DNA of 64,000 bases from Helicobacter macacae MIT 99-5501. GTDB taxonomy: Bacteria > Campylobacterota > Campylobacteria > Campylobacterales > Helicobacteraceae. The DNA is taken from NCBI RefSeq assembly GCF_000507845.1, contig NZ_KI669454.1:310001-374000 (forward strand), in the 5' to 3' direction. The notes beneath the pieces were generated by a model that searched no databases, was not told the DNA's origin, and saw nothing but the letters and a program-made list of their open reading frames with translations. Position 1 is the first letter of the stretch; each line of letters begins with the position of its first letter. The translations under genes and the position numbers were made by a program. Positions 7,936 to 17,543 of the stretch are shown piece by piece.

Positions 7936-9771
7936 TCACTCTATCTTGCTTTGCCAGATTTCTTGTGGAGCGGAGCTTTCATCAGGTGTGTTTAGCTCGG
8001 GTTTTTGCTCACTCTTATTTGTTTTTGTGGCGGGGGCATTTTCTTTTGTATCTTTAGATTCTTTTGCTTCCATAGATTCTTTTATTTCTTTGTTTTGAAT
8101 ATTTAGCACTTTGTGCAGTCCATAAGCTATGCCATCAGCGACAAGAGAATAGCCAAAAGGCGTGAGATGGACATCTTTTTTGGATAGAGATTTTGCTACC
8201 CACGCGTCTTTGCCACCGCTATCCTCCATAAACTCGTGCATATCAAAGTATAGCACTCCCTCTTTTTTTGCCACTTTTTTTACGGATTCTCTCACGGCGA
8301 CAAAGTATGGTGCTATGCGGTAGTTTTTTGCCTTTCTTGGCTTGGTGATGACTTTTGGCGGTCCTACAAGCAAGATAGCCGCACCCTCGTTGCACTTGCG
8401 CACTAGGGCGATTAAGGAGCTATAATTTTGCTCAAACGCTTTTGTGTCTAGAGGCATCACAAGTGCGTCATTTGAGCCATAGGACAGCACGATGAAATCA
8501 TATCTAAACGCGCAAAGTGTGTCGCTAAGTGCTTTTTGATTCCACTTGCGCCATATATCGCTTCGTGCGCCATTTGAGCCGATATGAGCGATTAGGTTGT
8601 TGGTATTTTTGGGTAGGTTTGTGAGATTTGCATAAGAGAATTTTTGTGGATTTTGGGATTTTGGTGGATTTTGTGAATCATCTTTGTCTTGGCTAGATTG
8701 CTCGCTTGCCTCTTCGCTAGAATCTAGTTCGCTTTCTTTTTGCTCATTTATGGGGAGCTTTTCTAGTTTGCTTAGCCGAGATTTGCTCGTGCGCGAAGTG
8801 TCGGCTATGTTTTTGGAATCTTGGTAGATAAAATACCCTCCAAGCGTGGCATTTGGCAGGAGGGATTTTATCTCTATGGGGAATCGCAGGGCAAAATCTT
8901 GGGAAATCTCCCATATATTTGCTTCTTTTGCTTGCAGTCGATAGCTCTGCCCACTAGAATCGCTTATGAGAAACGCACCCAAAGTATTATTTGGTGCTTT
9001 AAACACTATGCGGATAAGGAAGTCTTGGTGCTCGGGAGGGAATTTTAGCGTGATTTTTACGCTAGCGTTTTCTTTTTTTGCCCTAGCGATGACGCCACCG
9101 AAAGGATAGTCATCATAGGCATCAATGCGTGAATTTCGCACTTCAAAGTCTTTGCTAATGGTTTTTACTAATAGATTTTGATGATAGGTGGGGAAAACAG
9201 GGTAGATAAATCCAACAGAATTTGGTAACATAATGGTTTTGCGCCATTGGTGTGTGAGGGTATCTCCTGCGATATGCGAGTCGCCAAAGACTAGGATTTT
9301 TAGCTCATTTTTGCCCTCTAGTGCGCGCTTTAGCCTTGCTAGATTTGGCTCGCCATAGTTGATTACTTTTGCTTTGCTTGCTATGTCTTGCATTTCTTTT
9401 TCATTTGGCAGGGGCTTTGGTGTGTATTTCTTTGCTTTTTGAGATTTTTGAGTGGTTTTGCTTTTTGTGGCGGATTTGGCAGGGGTTTTGGATTTTGTGC
9501 TTGGCTTGGCTTTTGTGTTTGTTTTTGCGGGGGTTTTTTGAGGGGATTTGGTGCTTTTTGGTTTTTGGGTGGATTTTGCTTGCGGTGCTTTTGGCTGTGT
9601 TTTTGCCTGTGTCTTGGCTTGTGGCTTTGGTGTATCTGGCTTGGCTAGCTCTGCAAAAAGGACAAACAACGCTAGGCAAGCCACACAAAATCGAGCAAGT
9701 TTCCCTCTAAATCGCACAAAACCACACCTAAAACACCTAAAATCTCTCACAAAAAAGCATAACTTTTGCAT
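7936..9771 (-). CDS. SGNH/GDSL esterase with Lys/Pro-rich linker (PatB/Ape1-like)
   Basis: A 611-residue exported esterase candidate. Residues 27-43 form a signal or anchor helix, followed by a long Lys/Pro/Thr/Ser/Gln-rich linker to about residue 120 that could cross the peptidoglycan layer. The SGNH fold shows block I GDSH at 163-166, block III YGSNDAL near 445 and the catalytic D-x-H motif DVHLTPFGY near 540. A second low-complexity Ser/Glu segment interrupts the domain at about 335-375. With the MBOAT gene two places upstream it fits peptidoglycan O-acetyltransferase PatB or O-acetyl-peptidoglycan esterase Ape1; which reaction it performs cannot be told from sequence. It starts one base after the stop of the preceding gene. 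Confidence 0.75.
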   Translation of the reverse strand: MQKLCFFVRDFRCFRCGFVRFRGKLARFCVACLALFVLFAELAKPDTPKPQAKTQAKTQPKAPQAKSTQKPKSTKSPQKTPAKTNTKAKPSTKSKTPAKSATKSKTTQKSQKAKKYTPKPLPNEKEMQDIASKAKVINYGEPNLARLKRALEGKNELKILVFGDSHIAGDTLTHQWRKTIMLPNSVGFIYPVFPTYHQNLLVKTISKDFEVRNSRIDAYDDYPFGGVIARAKKENASVKITLKFPPEHQDFLIRIVFKAPNNTLGAFLISDSSGQSYRLQAKEANIWEISQDFALRFPIEIKSLLPNATLGGYFIYQDSKNIADTSRTSKSRLSKLEKLPINEQKESELDSSEEASEQSSQDKDDSQNPPKSQNPQKFSYANLTNLPKNTNNLIAHIGSNGARSDIWRKWNQKALSDTLCAFRYDFIVLSYGSNDALVMPLDTKAFEQNYSSLIALVRKCNEGAAILLVGPPKVITKPRKAKNYRIAPYFVAVRESVKKVAKKEGVLYFDMHEFMEDSGGKDAWVAKSLSKKDVHLTPFGYSLVADGIAYGLHKVLNIQNKEIKESMEAKESKDTKENAPATKTNKSEQKPELNTPDESSAPQEIWQSKIE

Positions 9772-9772
9772 T

Positions 9773-11350
9773 TTACGCGCCTTTTTTCTTAGGTGTGGAG
9801 TTGTTTGATTCTAGTGGATTTTTGTCATTGGCTTTATCGTTGATTTTTTCTGCTCCTTTTTCTGCGCCCTTTTCTATGTGGGAATCTTTTGGCGATTCTA
9901 AAGAATCCTTTTTGGAATCTTTTTGTGGTTTTTTTGATTCTTTTGTAGGCTCATCGCTAGACTCTTTTTCATTATTCTCAAAGATATTTTTCCATTTGCG
10001 TTTTTGTGGTTTTGGTTCTTCTTGTGGGGTGTCTTTGATTTTTTCTACTACTATTTCTTGGGATTTTTGCTCTTCTTGGGGTTTGTCTTGCTGAGCTTTT
10101 TTGTTTTTTCTTTGCTCTCTTTTACTTTCTTTTTTATCTTTGTTTTGGTTTTGTTCTGCTGATTGTTCATCGCTGTATTGCACTAAGTCATTTTTGGCAG
10201 AATCTATTGCTTGGATAGATTCTATTTTTGGCTCTTGTGATTCTTGTATTTCTTGCGTTTTTTGCTTGGTGGGGGTTGATTTTGGCTTGTCTGTGTCATA
10301 AGTGTATTGGATTTTTTGCGTGCTTGGGGTGTCTAGTGTGGTTTTGGTGGTGCTTTGTGTGCTTTCATCTTGGGATATTTGCTCTTGCACTACTTCTAGT
10401 CGCTCTAGTAGTAGTCTGCTTAGAGCCCTTGAGCCCTCCCCGCTGAAGTGAATCCCATCTTCCCCACGCACGCGGATACTTCTGCCCTGCTCATTTTTGA
10501 CATAAGAAGTGTAGACTCCATCTGGGGCAAGCGCAGAATTTGCGTGCAAAAGTAGCTGTTTTGCGCTATCTACTTGGGATTTATAAAGTGTGTTTAGAAA
10601 GATTAGCCTTGTGTTTAGTGGCTCTTTTCGCACATAAGGCGCGTCATACCACACCACCACTGCGTCATTTTCTAGCGAAATATCGATGATTTCTTTGATA
10701 CGAGATGAGTATGTTTCTATCCATTCATCACTTCCATACTTCATCTTTGGCATAGAGTATGGGTCATTTGCCCCTACCATCATCACTACGATATTTATGT
10801 GCGGATTTTTGGCAAATGCCTCCCTTAGAGCCTTGCCCCAATCAAAAAAATGCGTATAAGTAAGTCCTGTGCTTTGCTTAGCGATATTTATCACGCTAAA
10901 TCCGCGCTTTTTTAGCTCACTAGCTAGCGTAAGCCCCACGCCTTGCATCATCGAATCGCCTATGAAAATAAAAGTCGAATCCTGCTTTAGCACTAGCTTG
11001 CCATCTTTGTCTATAAATGGATAGCGCGTTTCCTCTTTTGGTGTGAAAAAAGAATCAAGCGATTCTGTGCCCATAAGCCTTTCCCACACGGATTTTTCTT
11101 TTGTGGATTTTTCGCGCTCATCTTGGAGGGATTGGGAAAGTGCTAGCTCCTCTACGCTTGGTAAAAGTAGCTCCCTCAAATCATCAAGCCACGCTTTTGG
11201 CTTACCCAAAATCTCCAAAATCGGCTCGTTTGCATCAAAAACATCAAGGTGGTATTTTTGCTCGATATAGGAGTGTATGCTGGCATTCATCATCAATGCC
11301 ACAAGGATAAAGCTCCCTATGAGTGTTAGGATAAAATCATAGATTCTCAT
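9773..11350 (-). CDS. DUF459-type SGNH hydrolase, membrane anchored
   Basis: A 525-residue protein with one N-terminal membrane helix (residues 6-22) and a periplasmic SGNH domain: GDSMMQG at 131-137, VGANDPY, and DGIHFSGEG carrying the catalytic Asp and His. This order is typical of DUF459 proteins. The final 185 residues are a highly charged Lys/Glu/Ser/Gln-rich tail with no fold visible. It lies between an MBOAT acyltransferase and a second SGNH protein, so a part in moving or removing acetyl groups on a cell-wall glycan is likely. Confidence 0.75.
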   Translation of the reverse strand: MRIYDFILTLIGSFILVALMMNASIHSYIEQKYHLDVFDANEPILEILGKPKAWLDDLRELLLPSVEELALSQSLQDEREKSTKEKSVWERLMGTESLDSFFTPKEETRYPFIDKDGKLVLKQDSTFIFIGDSMMQGVGLTLASELKKRGFSVINIAKQSTGLTYTHFFDWGKALREAFAKNPHINIVVMMVGANDPYSMPKMKYGSDEWIETYSSRIKEIIDISLENDAVVVWYDAPYVRKEPLNTRLIFLNTLYKSQVDSAKQLLLHANSALAPDGVYTSYVKNEQGRSIRVRGEDGIHFSGEGSRALSRLLLERLEVVQEQISQDESTQSTTKTTLDTPSTQKIQYTYDTDKPKSTPTKQKTQEIQESQEPKIESIQAIDSAKNDLVQYSDEQSAEQNQNKDKKESKREQRKNKKAQQDKPQEEQKSQEIVVEKIKDTPQEEPKPQKRKWKNIFENNEKESSDEPTKESKKPQKDSKKDSLESPKDSHIEKGAEKGAEKINDKANDKNPLESNNSTPKKKGA

Positions 11351-11404
11351 CTGCTTTTTGCTCCGCTCTAAATCTCAAAAGTCGCCATACTAAAATCTGC
11401 CCTG

Positions 11405-13099
11405 CTAGAAATTGGCATAAATGAAGTTTGGAATCCCATCTGGCATAAAGCAAAACGCTACAAGCCAAACAAATGCTAGCACAAGCGGTTTGGCAATGGG
11501 TGGGACTTTGTAAAGTGTGTAGATACAGCTTCGCTTGAAGTTTTGTAGCTTGGGGTAGAGTGCAAAGAGTAGCAAGCCACAAAGTGCGATAAGTGTCTCG
11601 CTTAGATAAATGGGTTTAGAGAGATTTTCCCAAAACGCGCTTAAAAATCCAAGCGACTCATCTAGCTCCCTAAAGCGGAAAAACACCCACGCTATCGTTA
11701 CAAAAGTAAAGGTGCAAAATGAGCTTAGAAATACTCCAAAGGCACTAGAGCCAAAAAGATATGGGCTAGGTTGTTTGGGTTGGCTTGCAAGGGAATCTTT
11801 GGAAGTAAAATCTTTTGGCGTGGAATCTTTGGAATCTTTTTGGTGGGTTTTTGATTTGGCAGAGGTTTTCGAGGCGGATTTAGTAGAAGTTTTGATAGAT
11901 TTTTCTTGTTGAGTTAGGTTTGGCGTGGTGCTTTTGTAGGTATTATGGCTAAAGTGCTTTAGTGTGTTTAGCCATACAATCCCAAGTCCGTGTGCTAACC
12001 CCCAAATCATAAAATTTATCGTGCTTCCGTGCCAAATGCCTGATAGCACAAACGCCACAAGCAGTGCAAACTGCGTGCGCAAAAATCCACACCTTGAGCC
12101 ACCAAGCGGGATATAGATAAAATCTCTTATAAAAGTGGATAGGCTGATATGCCACCTAGCCCAAAAGTCTTTGAGATTTCGCGCCATATAGGGCATATTG
12201 AAATTTGGTGGCAGGACAAATCCTAGCATCAATGCCACCGCGCTTACTAAATCCACATATCCGCTAAAATCACAATAGATTTCCACACTATACCCACACA
12301 TAGCAAGTGCTAGCTCTAGGGAGTTGTGGTTGAGTGGGTTTGCTAGTATAGGAGAGGAGTAGCTAGAAGCATAGGTGGCAAAAAGCACCTTTTTGACAAT
12401 CCCAAAGCAAAGTAGCACGATGATGAGGTGGGCATTTTTGGCTCGCCAAAATCTAGTGGCGTGGAGCTGTGAGAAAAAGAAATCACTGCGGATTATGGGA
12501 CCTGCTATGATAGTGGGGAAAAATGAGAGATAAATCGCAAGGTTTGGGAGGGATTGTAGCTTTGGGTTTTTTTCTATGACATAATCAGCTACACCGCTAG
12601 GGCTAGTTGGCAAAATCTGTGTGGTGGGGTTTATGTTTGAAGCATCAGATGGTGCTTGGTATGAGAGGGTGGCTTTGTCGCGCTTTGCTTCATAGATAGA
12701 GCGCAGGTAAGTGATAGAAGCAAATGTGTAAAAGCTAAGTCCTAAAGGCATCAAAATGTCGATATTTGCGATATTTAGATGAAAAAATGTCAAAATGGAT
12801 TCAAAGCCGTCTTTGAAATTGGCGTAGTATTTAAAAAAGCTAAGATTGCAAATACTAAGGGCTACAAACGCCAAAAATACGGCTTTTGATTCGCTTTTGG
12901 CTATGGCGATACTCGCAGCATAGATAAATAGCGTGTAGCAAGCAAGCACTATGGCTACAAAGGCATTGCCAAGTAGGAGCAAAATTGCGTAGTTTGCGGT
13001 GAGTAAGACTAGGTTTTGGAGGCGATGATTGGCGCGGCATAGCCAATAAGCGACAAAAAAGGCAAAAAATGCTAGTCCAAATTCTATGCTGAAAAACAT
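11405..13099 (-). CDS. MBOAT O-acyltransferase (PatA/AlgI-like)
   Basis: A 564-residue multi-helix membrane protein of the MBOAT family. Family hallmarks are the segment FPTIIAGPIIR, the re-entrant KDFWARWHISLS motif, and the catalytic His in SGIWHGST. In bacteria these proteins carry acetyl groups across the membrane to a periplasmic transferase, as AlgI does for alginate and PatA for peptidoglycan. The SGNH genes that follow support the PatA-type role. A hydrophilic Lys/Ser/Thr-rich insertion of about 55 residues lies in one loop after the catalytic His, an unusual feature also seen in its neighbours. The SGNH gene starts 54 bases after its stop. Confidence 0.85.
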   Translation of the reverse strand: MFFSIEFGLAFFAFFVAYWLCRANHRLQNLVLLTANYAILLLLGNAFVAIVLACYTLFIYAASIAIAKSESKAVFLAFVALSICNLSFFKYYANFKDGFESILTFFHLNIANIDILMPLGLSFYTFASITYLRSIYEAKRDKATLSYQAPSDASNINPTTQILPTSPSGVADYVIEKNPKLQSLPNLAIYLSFFPTIIAGPIIRSDFFFSQLHATRFWRAKNAHLIIVLLCFGIVKKVLFATYASSYSSPILANPLNHNSLELALAMCGYSVEIYCDFSGYVDLVSAVALMLGFVLPPNFNMPYMARNLKDFWARWHISLSTFIRDFIYIPLGGSRCGFLRTQFALLVAFVLSGIWHGSTINFMIWGLAHGLGIVWLNTLKHFSHNTYKSTTPNLTQQEKSIKTSTKSASKTSAKSKTHQKDSKDSTPKDFTSKDSLASQPKQPSPYLFGSSAFGVFLSSFCTFTFVTIAWVFFRFRELDESLGFLSAFWENLSKPIYLSETLIALCGLLLFALYPKLQNFKRSCIYTLYKVPPIAKPLVLAFVWLVAFCFMPDGIPNFIYANF

Positions 13100-13249
13100 A
13101 AGTTTGTGTTGTCCTTTTTTAGATTTTGTGTCTCGGCTTGGTTTTGTGGGTTTGCATAGATTTTGCTTATGGATTTTGGTACTGTGCTAGGCGAGATTTT
13201 ATACTAGATTTGGTGTTTTTAGATTTAAGGTGTTTTGATTATTTTTGCT

Positions 13250-14182
13250 TTAGTCTTCGCTAAATGCTCCATAGCGCATTATTTTGTCATATCGTTTTTG
13301 GAGGTATTGTCTGTCTTTTAGGATTTCTTCTACGCTTTTTAGATAGTAGGACTTTATCATATCTGCCGCACCTTGCAAATCCCTGTGCGCTCCTTTTTGG
13401 GGCTCGGGGATAATATCATCAATCAAGCCAGCTTTTTTTAGCTCATCGGGCGTGATTTTCATCGCTTTTGTGGCGGACTCTATCTTGCTTGGGTCATTCC
13501 ATAGTATCGCAGCGCACCCCTCTGGCGAAATCACACTAAAAATGCTATACTGCATCATCGCTAGTCTATCAGCCACTGCAATCGCTAGCGCACCACCGCT
13601 ACCTCCCTCGCCTATGACTATCGAAATCGTAGGGACTTTTAGCACGGCAAATTCTTGTAAATTTTTAGCGATAGCTTCGCTCTGTCCGCGCTCTTCTGCG
13701 CCGATTCCGGGATAAGCACCGCTTGTATCGACAAGCATAAGGATTGGGATATTAAACTTTTCAGCTAGTTTTGCGGCTTTTAGGGCTTTGCGGTAGCCCT
13801 CTGGATTTGGCATACCAAAGTTGCGCGCTATTTTGTTTTTTGTCCCTCTGCCCTTTTCCTCGCCGATAACCATAGTAGGCTGCTCATCAATCTTGCCAAG
13901 CATACACACAATCGCCTTATCATCTCTAAAATGCCTATCCCCGCAGACTTCATAAGCGTCTTTTAGCAGTAGCTCCATATAGTCAAGGGCATAGGGGCGG
14001 TCTGGGTGTCTAGCAAGCTGGAGCTTTTGGTAGTCGCTCATATTGCCAAAAACTTTTTTTAGCTCTTTTTGGTAGTCTTTTTCTAGGATAGCTTTGGCGG
14101 CGTTGTCCCCGCGCATAGACGCCATATCAATGTCATCTTGGATACTTTTTAGCTGCTTTTCAAAGTCCAAACAAGTCGCCAT
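13250..14182 (-). CDS. accA: Acetyl-CoA carboxylase carboxyltransferase subunit alpha
   Basis: A 310-residue AccA that pairs with AccD to transfer the carboxyl group from biotin to acetyl-CoA, giving malonyl-CoA for fatty acid synthesis. It shows the standard features [45 protein letters not shown], and [15 protein letters not shown] with the oxyanion-hole glycines. The start is the ATG at 14182, five bases after AAGGAG. Fatty acid genes fabF-acpP-fabG lie 16 kb away, beyond the glycan island. Confidence 0.95.
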   Translation of the reverse strand: MATCLDFEKQLKSIQDDIDMASMRGDNAAKAILEKDYQKELKKVFGNMSDYQKLQLARHPDRPYALDYMELLLKDAYEVCGDRHFRDDKAIVCMLGKIDEQPTMVIGEEKGRGTKNKIARNFGMPNPEGYRKALKAAKLAEKFNIPILMLVDTSGAYPGIGAEERGQSEAIAKNLQEFAVLKVPTISIVIGEGGSGGALAIAVADRLAMMQYSIFSVISPEGCAAILWNDPSKIESATKAMKITPDELKKAGLIDDIIPEPQKGAHRDLQGAADMIKSYYLKSVEEILKDRQYLQKRYDKIMRYGAFSED

Positions 14183-14513
14183 CAATTCTCCTTAAGTTTG
14201 GTTGTTTGCTTTGTGTGGATTTAGCTAGGGCGTAATTTTATAATATCAAAGATAATTACGGCTTAACTAAGGCTAATGTTGTAAGCGAATTGCATTCCGC
14301 GCTTTTTGTGGTTGATTTTGTTGTTGTTTGCTTGGGGTATGGCGAGTGAAAAAGGGCTTTTGGAGAGCGAGTAAAATGCCTTGCGTGAGTTTTTTGTGGT
14401 GGGTGAATAAAGAATTTTTAAGCGTATCGTATCAGTATGGCACTACAAAAATCTCGTAACTTTTGTGCATTTTTGCATATTTTGGTAGGCTTGATATACA
14501 ATTAACCCCGCTT
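14183..14513. other. Intergenic stretch between accA and the glycan island
   Basis: About 330 bases without a gene. It holds a 7-bp inverted repeat (CGTAATT at 14231-14237 with AATTACG at 14254-14260) around an AT-rich core that could contain the accA promoter on the minus strand. Nothing else was recognised. Confidence 0.4.
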
Positions 14514-16252
14514 TTATAAGTAAATTTCTAATTTTTCAAAATACATTTCTACACTTACTAATTTTAGGATTTTATCGGCATAATCGCCTTGTTCTTTATG
14601 TATATAAAGGTTTGCAATCTCATTTAGGAATCGTTTGTAAAATGCTGTTTTTGATGAGAGATAATCGTTTATTTGGCTTTTGTATGGCTCTTGTGTTATC
14701 CATTTTTCATAGTCTGTGTAGGAAGTGATAACTTTTGGGATAAAGCCTAGTTTTTGGAGCTTTTTATCGATTTTAAATTTGATTTTATCTGCGATATATG
14801 TCAAATTTTTGTTTATGTGGAGTGGCATTAGCGAGTTTCGTCCTATGTGTTTGAAAAATTGTGGATAATGCCTTAAAGCTAGGCATTTATAGAATCTATA
14901 CCCAAACAAATACTCATTTGGCAAAGTGGCGATAAACTCGATGATTTTGTTGTCAAAAAACGGACGACAAGTGATATTGGTTTTATTTGTATCCGAACTC
15001 ACAGCCATATTGATAAAATTGCTCCCTCTGTTTATCCAGTGAAGCGGCAATGGATTTGCTATGTCATAATACTCATCTTTGTATCCGCTAAATTTGGCAA
15101 AACCTCCATAGTAAAACTCTGCAATCTTATCATTTGCCCTTTGATTGTAGAGTTTTTTATCGGGTAGATAGCTATCGCCAAAAACAGCATCGCCTAAATA
15201 TCCGCTTACGATAAGCCTTGATTCTTGAGGGAATAAATCAAACTCACAGCCGTGCAGGTGCATTAGAGAATGTGCACAATCCATACTATATAAATGCTCT
15301 TTTCGCAAATTTAGCCAATCAATATTTTCAAACAAAAATTCATTATTTGTTGTCTCGATGACATCACAGACTTTTTGGGCTAAAATAAAATCTAAGCAGT
15401 TTTTCACGCCAAATGTCGCTGTGTAGGGTTTATAATGTGGATAGACTTCACTCATAGCTGCAAGGCAAAGTCTCGAATCAGAGCCACCACTTAGCAAGAC
15501 AGATGGGTAAAGCTCCAAATCCACTTGTCTTTTTATCGAGTCTTTGAATAGATAATACGCTTTATCTACTGCTTCATCAAAGGATATATTTTCTTGCTTT
15601 ATTTCCGCAAAAGTCCAATAATACTTTTGGCTTATCTTTTTTGTCGGTAGATGATATTCTACTATACTAGCAGGTGCTAGTCTTTTGATATGCTTAAACC
15701 AAGTGTGAGAACCCAAAATATAACCCAAACTCATAAACATTTCAAAGGAATCGCTATCTATACTTTTATCCACAAAATCAAGCAATAATAACGCTTTAAG
15801 CTCTCCACAAAAAGCAAAATTGTCATTATGGGTGTAAATATATAGTGGTTTTAAGCCAAATCTATCGTTAGCTATGATGAGTTTTTCATTTCTTGAATCA
15901 TATAAGACAAGGTTAAAGCAACCATCGGTTTGATTGAGGAGTTCGGCTAGGCGGTTTTGCCTATAAGAGCAGCAGATAATGTCAAAAAAGTTTTTGCAAG
16001 AAGTCTTAAAAAGGCTATTTAGTTCATCTAAATTATAGCATTTTCCACATAGGGCAAGGTGGATATTATCCCCCCCCCCCCAATAGAGTTATACACACTA
16101 TTTTGTGCATCTAAACCACCTAGTGCAAACTCGATTTTATCATCTATAAAGGCATCAGTTATGTTTGGCGATTCGTGCCTACTCATTAGCTTGACACACT
16201 TATCTATTTGCGATAGAGTGCTATTTTTTGCATATCCTACAATTCCATTCAT
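14514..16252 (-). CDS. Asparagine-synthase-like protein, phase OFF at a G12 tract
   Basis: Ignoring one frameshift the gene encodes about 579 residues, the normal AsnB size. The N-terminal Ntn amidotransferase-like part starts MNGIVGYAK, and after the tract the second frame continues NLDELNSLF, NLVLYDSRNEKLIIANDRFGL in segments, then ELKALLLLDF. The C-terminal synthase domain has the PPi motif SGGSDS. The G12 tract (minus strand) causes a stop about 20 codons later; 13 or 10 Gs restore the frame. The usual catalytic Cys2 is replaced by Asn, so glutamine hydrolysis is unlikely. It lies beside WecE, suggesting amidation of a sugar acid or a similar ATP-dependent acyl activation. ATG at 16252 has AAGGAG five bases upstream. 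Confidence 0.85.
16070..16081. repeat. C12/G12 tract inside the asparagine-synthase-like gene
   Basis: Twelve Cs on the plus strand. The downstream frame requires 3n+1 Gs, so this copy is off and 13 or 10 would be on. Confidence 0.9.
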
Positions 16253-16315
16253 CATTGCTCCTTTTAGGTTTGATTTTTCTAAATTTTGCGCTCCATATAG
16301 TTGTAACTAAAAAAT

Positions 16316-17455
16316 CTACAATTTCTCAAAAAATCTTTCCACTATACTTTTTATATGCCTCATATCCTCATCGCAAAGTCTATAAAACAACGGCATACGA
16401 ACCAGCGTATCGGCTACTTGATTTGTGATAGACATATCGCCCATCGTCTTTGCAAACTTTATCCCAGCAGGAGATGAGTGAAGCGGGATATAGTGAAATA
16501 CAGGGTTTATACCATTTTCTTTGAGAAAAGCTATAAACTCGCTTCGCTTTTGTAGATTTTTGAAAGTGATATAATACATATGTGCGTTGTGTGTGCAATT
16601 TGGTGGCACGATAGGACGATTTATCAAGCCCTCTTTTTCATAGTTTTCAAAAAACTGATGATATTCATTCCAAATTTCTAATCTTTTGTTGTTGATTTTA
16701 TCTATATTTTGTAGTTGTGCGTATAAGAAAGCAGCGATAATGTCAGATGGTAGATATGATGAGCCTACATCAACCCAAGTATATTTATCCACTTCTCCGC
16801 GGAAAAATTGCGAACGATTCGTGCCTTTTTCTCTGATGATTTCGGCTCTTTGTATGAATTTATCATTGTTGATGATGATAGCCCCACCCTCACCAGAGAT
16901 GACATTTTTTGTCTCGTGGAAAGAAAAGCACCCTATATCGCCTATTGTGCCAAGTTTTTGTCCATTATAAGTGCTTGATACACCTTGTGCGGCGTCCTCT
17001 ATGACGATAAGATTATGTTTGCTAGCTATTTGCATAATCTTATCCATATCGCACGCTACACCTGCGTAATGCACAGGAACGATAGCCTTTGTTTTTTTGG
17101 TTATGGCAGACTCTATCAACTCTTCGTTGATATTTTTTGTATCAGGTTTTATATCCACAAAAACAGGCACTCCACCCCTTAGCACAAAGGCATTTGCTGT
17201 GGATACAAAAGTATAAGAGGGCATTATGACTTCATCACCCTGCTTTATGTCTGCGAGTATGGCTGCCATCTCAAGTGCCGCAGTGCAAGAGTGTGTAAGC
17301 AAACACCTTTTCGCAGGTAAATAGCTCTCTAAAAAGTTATGACATTTTTGAGTATAGATACCATCACCTCTTATGATACTATTTTCTATGGCATCTTGAA
17401 TATACTCAAATTCTTTGTCTATGGCAAATGGTTTGTTGAATGGTATAGCTTGCAT
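16316..17455 (-). CDS. wecE: dTDP-4-amino-4,6-dideoxygalactose transaminase WecE
   Basis: A 379-residue DegT/DnrJ/EryC1 aminotransferase that converts dTDP-4-keto-6-deoxy-D-glucose to dTDP-Fuc4N using glutamate and PLP. The match to enterobacterial WecE/RffA is very close: GDEVIMPSYTFVSTANAFVL, then PVHYAGVAC, then EIIREKGTNRSQFFRG and DKYTWVDVGSSYL. The PLP lysine is in FSFHETKN (K183). It lies 60 bases upstream of the asparagine-synthase-like gene on the same strand. A WecF-like Fuc4NAc transferase is encoded 5 kb away, which supports a real Fuc4N pathway. No strong ribosome site precedes the ATG. Confidence 0.92.
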   Translation of the reverse strand: MQAIPFNKPFAIDKEFEYIQDAIENSIIRGDGIYTQKCHNFLESYLPAKRCLLTHSCTAALEMAAILADIKQGDEVIMPSYTFVSTANAFVLRGGVPVFVDIKPDTKNINEELIESAITKKTKAIVPVHYAGVACDMDKIMQIASKHNLIVIEDAAQGVSSTYNGQKLGTIGDIGCFSFHETKNVISGEGGAIIINNDKFIQRAEIIREKGTNRSQFFRGEVDKYTWVDVGSSYLPSDIIAAFLYAQLQNIDKINNKRLEIWNEYHQFFENYEKEGLINRPIVPPNCTHNAHMYYITFKNLQKRSEFIAFLKENGINPVFHYIPLHSSPAGIKFAKTMGDMSITNQVADTLVRMPLFYRLCDEDMRHIKSIVERFFEKL

Positions 17456-17500
17456 ATCGTTATTCTATCTAAAATAATCTTAAATTTATGTAAAACTTGA

Positions 17501-17506
17501 TATAAT
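17501..17506 (+). promoter_or_regulatory. -10 box for the SIR2-NTPase gene
   Basis: A perfect TATAAT preceded by CTTGA, 37 bases before the GTG start. It lies in an 88-base gap shared with the divergent wecE. Confidence 0.6.
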
Positions 17507-17543
17507 CGTAAAAGCTTCATTTAATTTGGAGGAGTTACCACAA

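Noticed and set aside
7853..8098. Plus-strand frame with hydrophobic residues
   Set aside because: Lies largely opposite the end of the SGNH gene, and its composition follows the complementary Lys/Ser codons.
9369..9710. Hydrophobic plus-strand frames opposite the SGNH linker
   Set aside because: They are mirror images of the Lys/Pro/Thr-rich linker; the opposite strand of such sequence always looks membrane-like.
14514..16255. Sequencing error as the cause of the asparagine-synthase frameshift
   Set aside because: Possible, but the break falls exactly in a G12 tract and a second gene shows the same 12-base state, which fits real phase variation at least as well.
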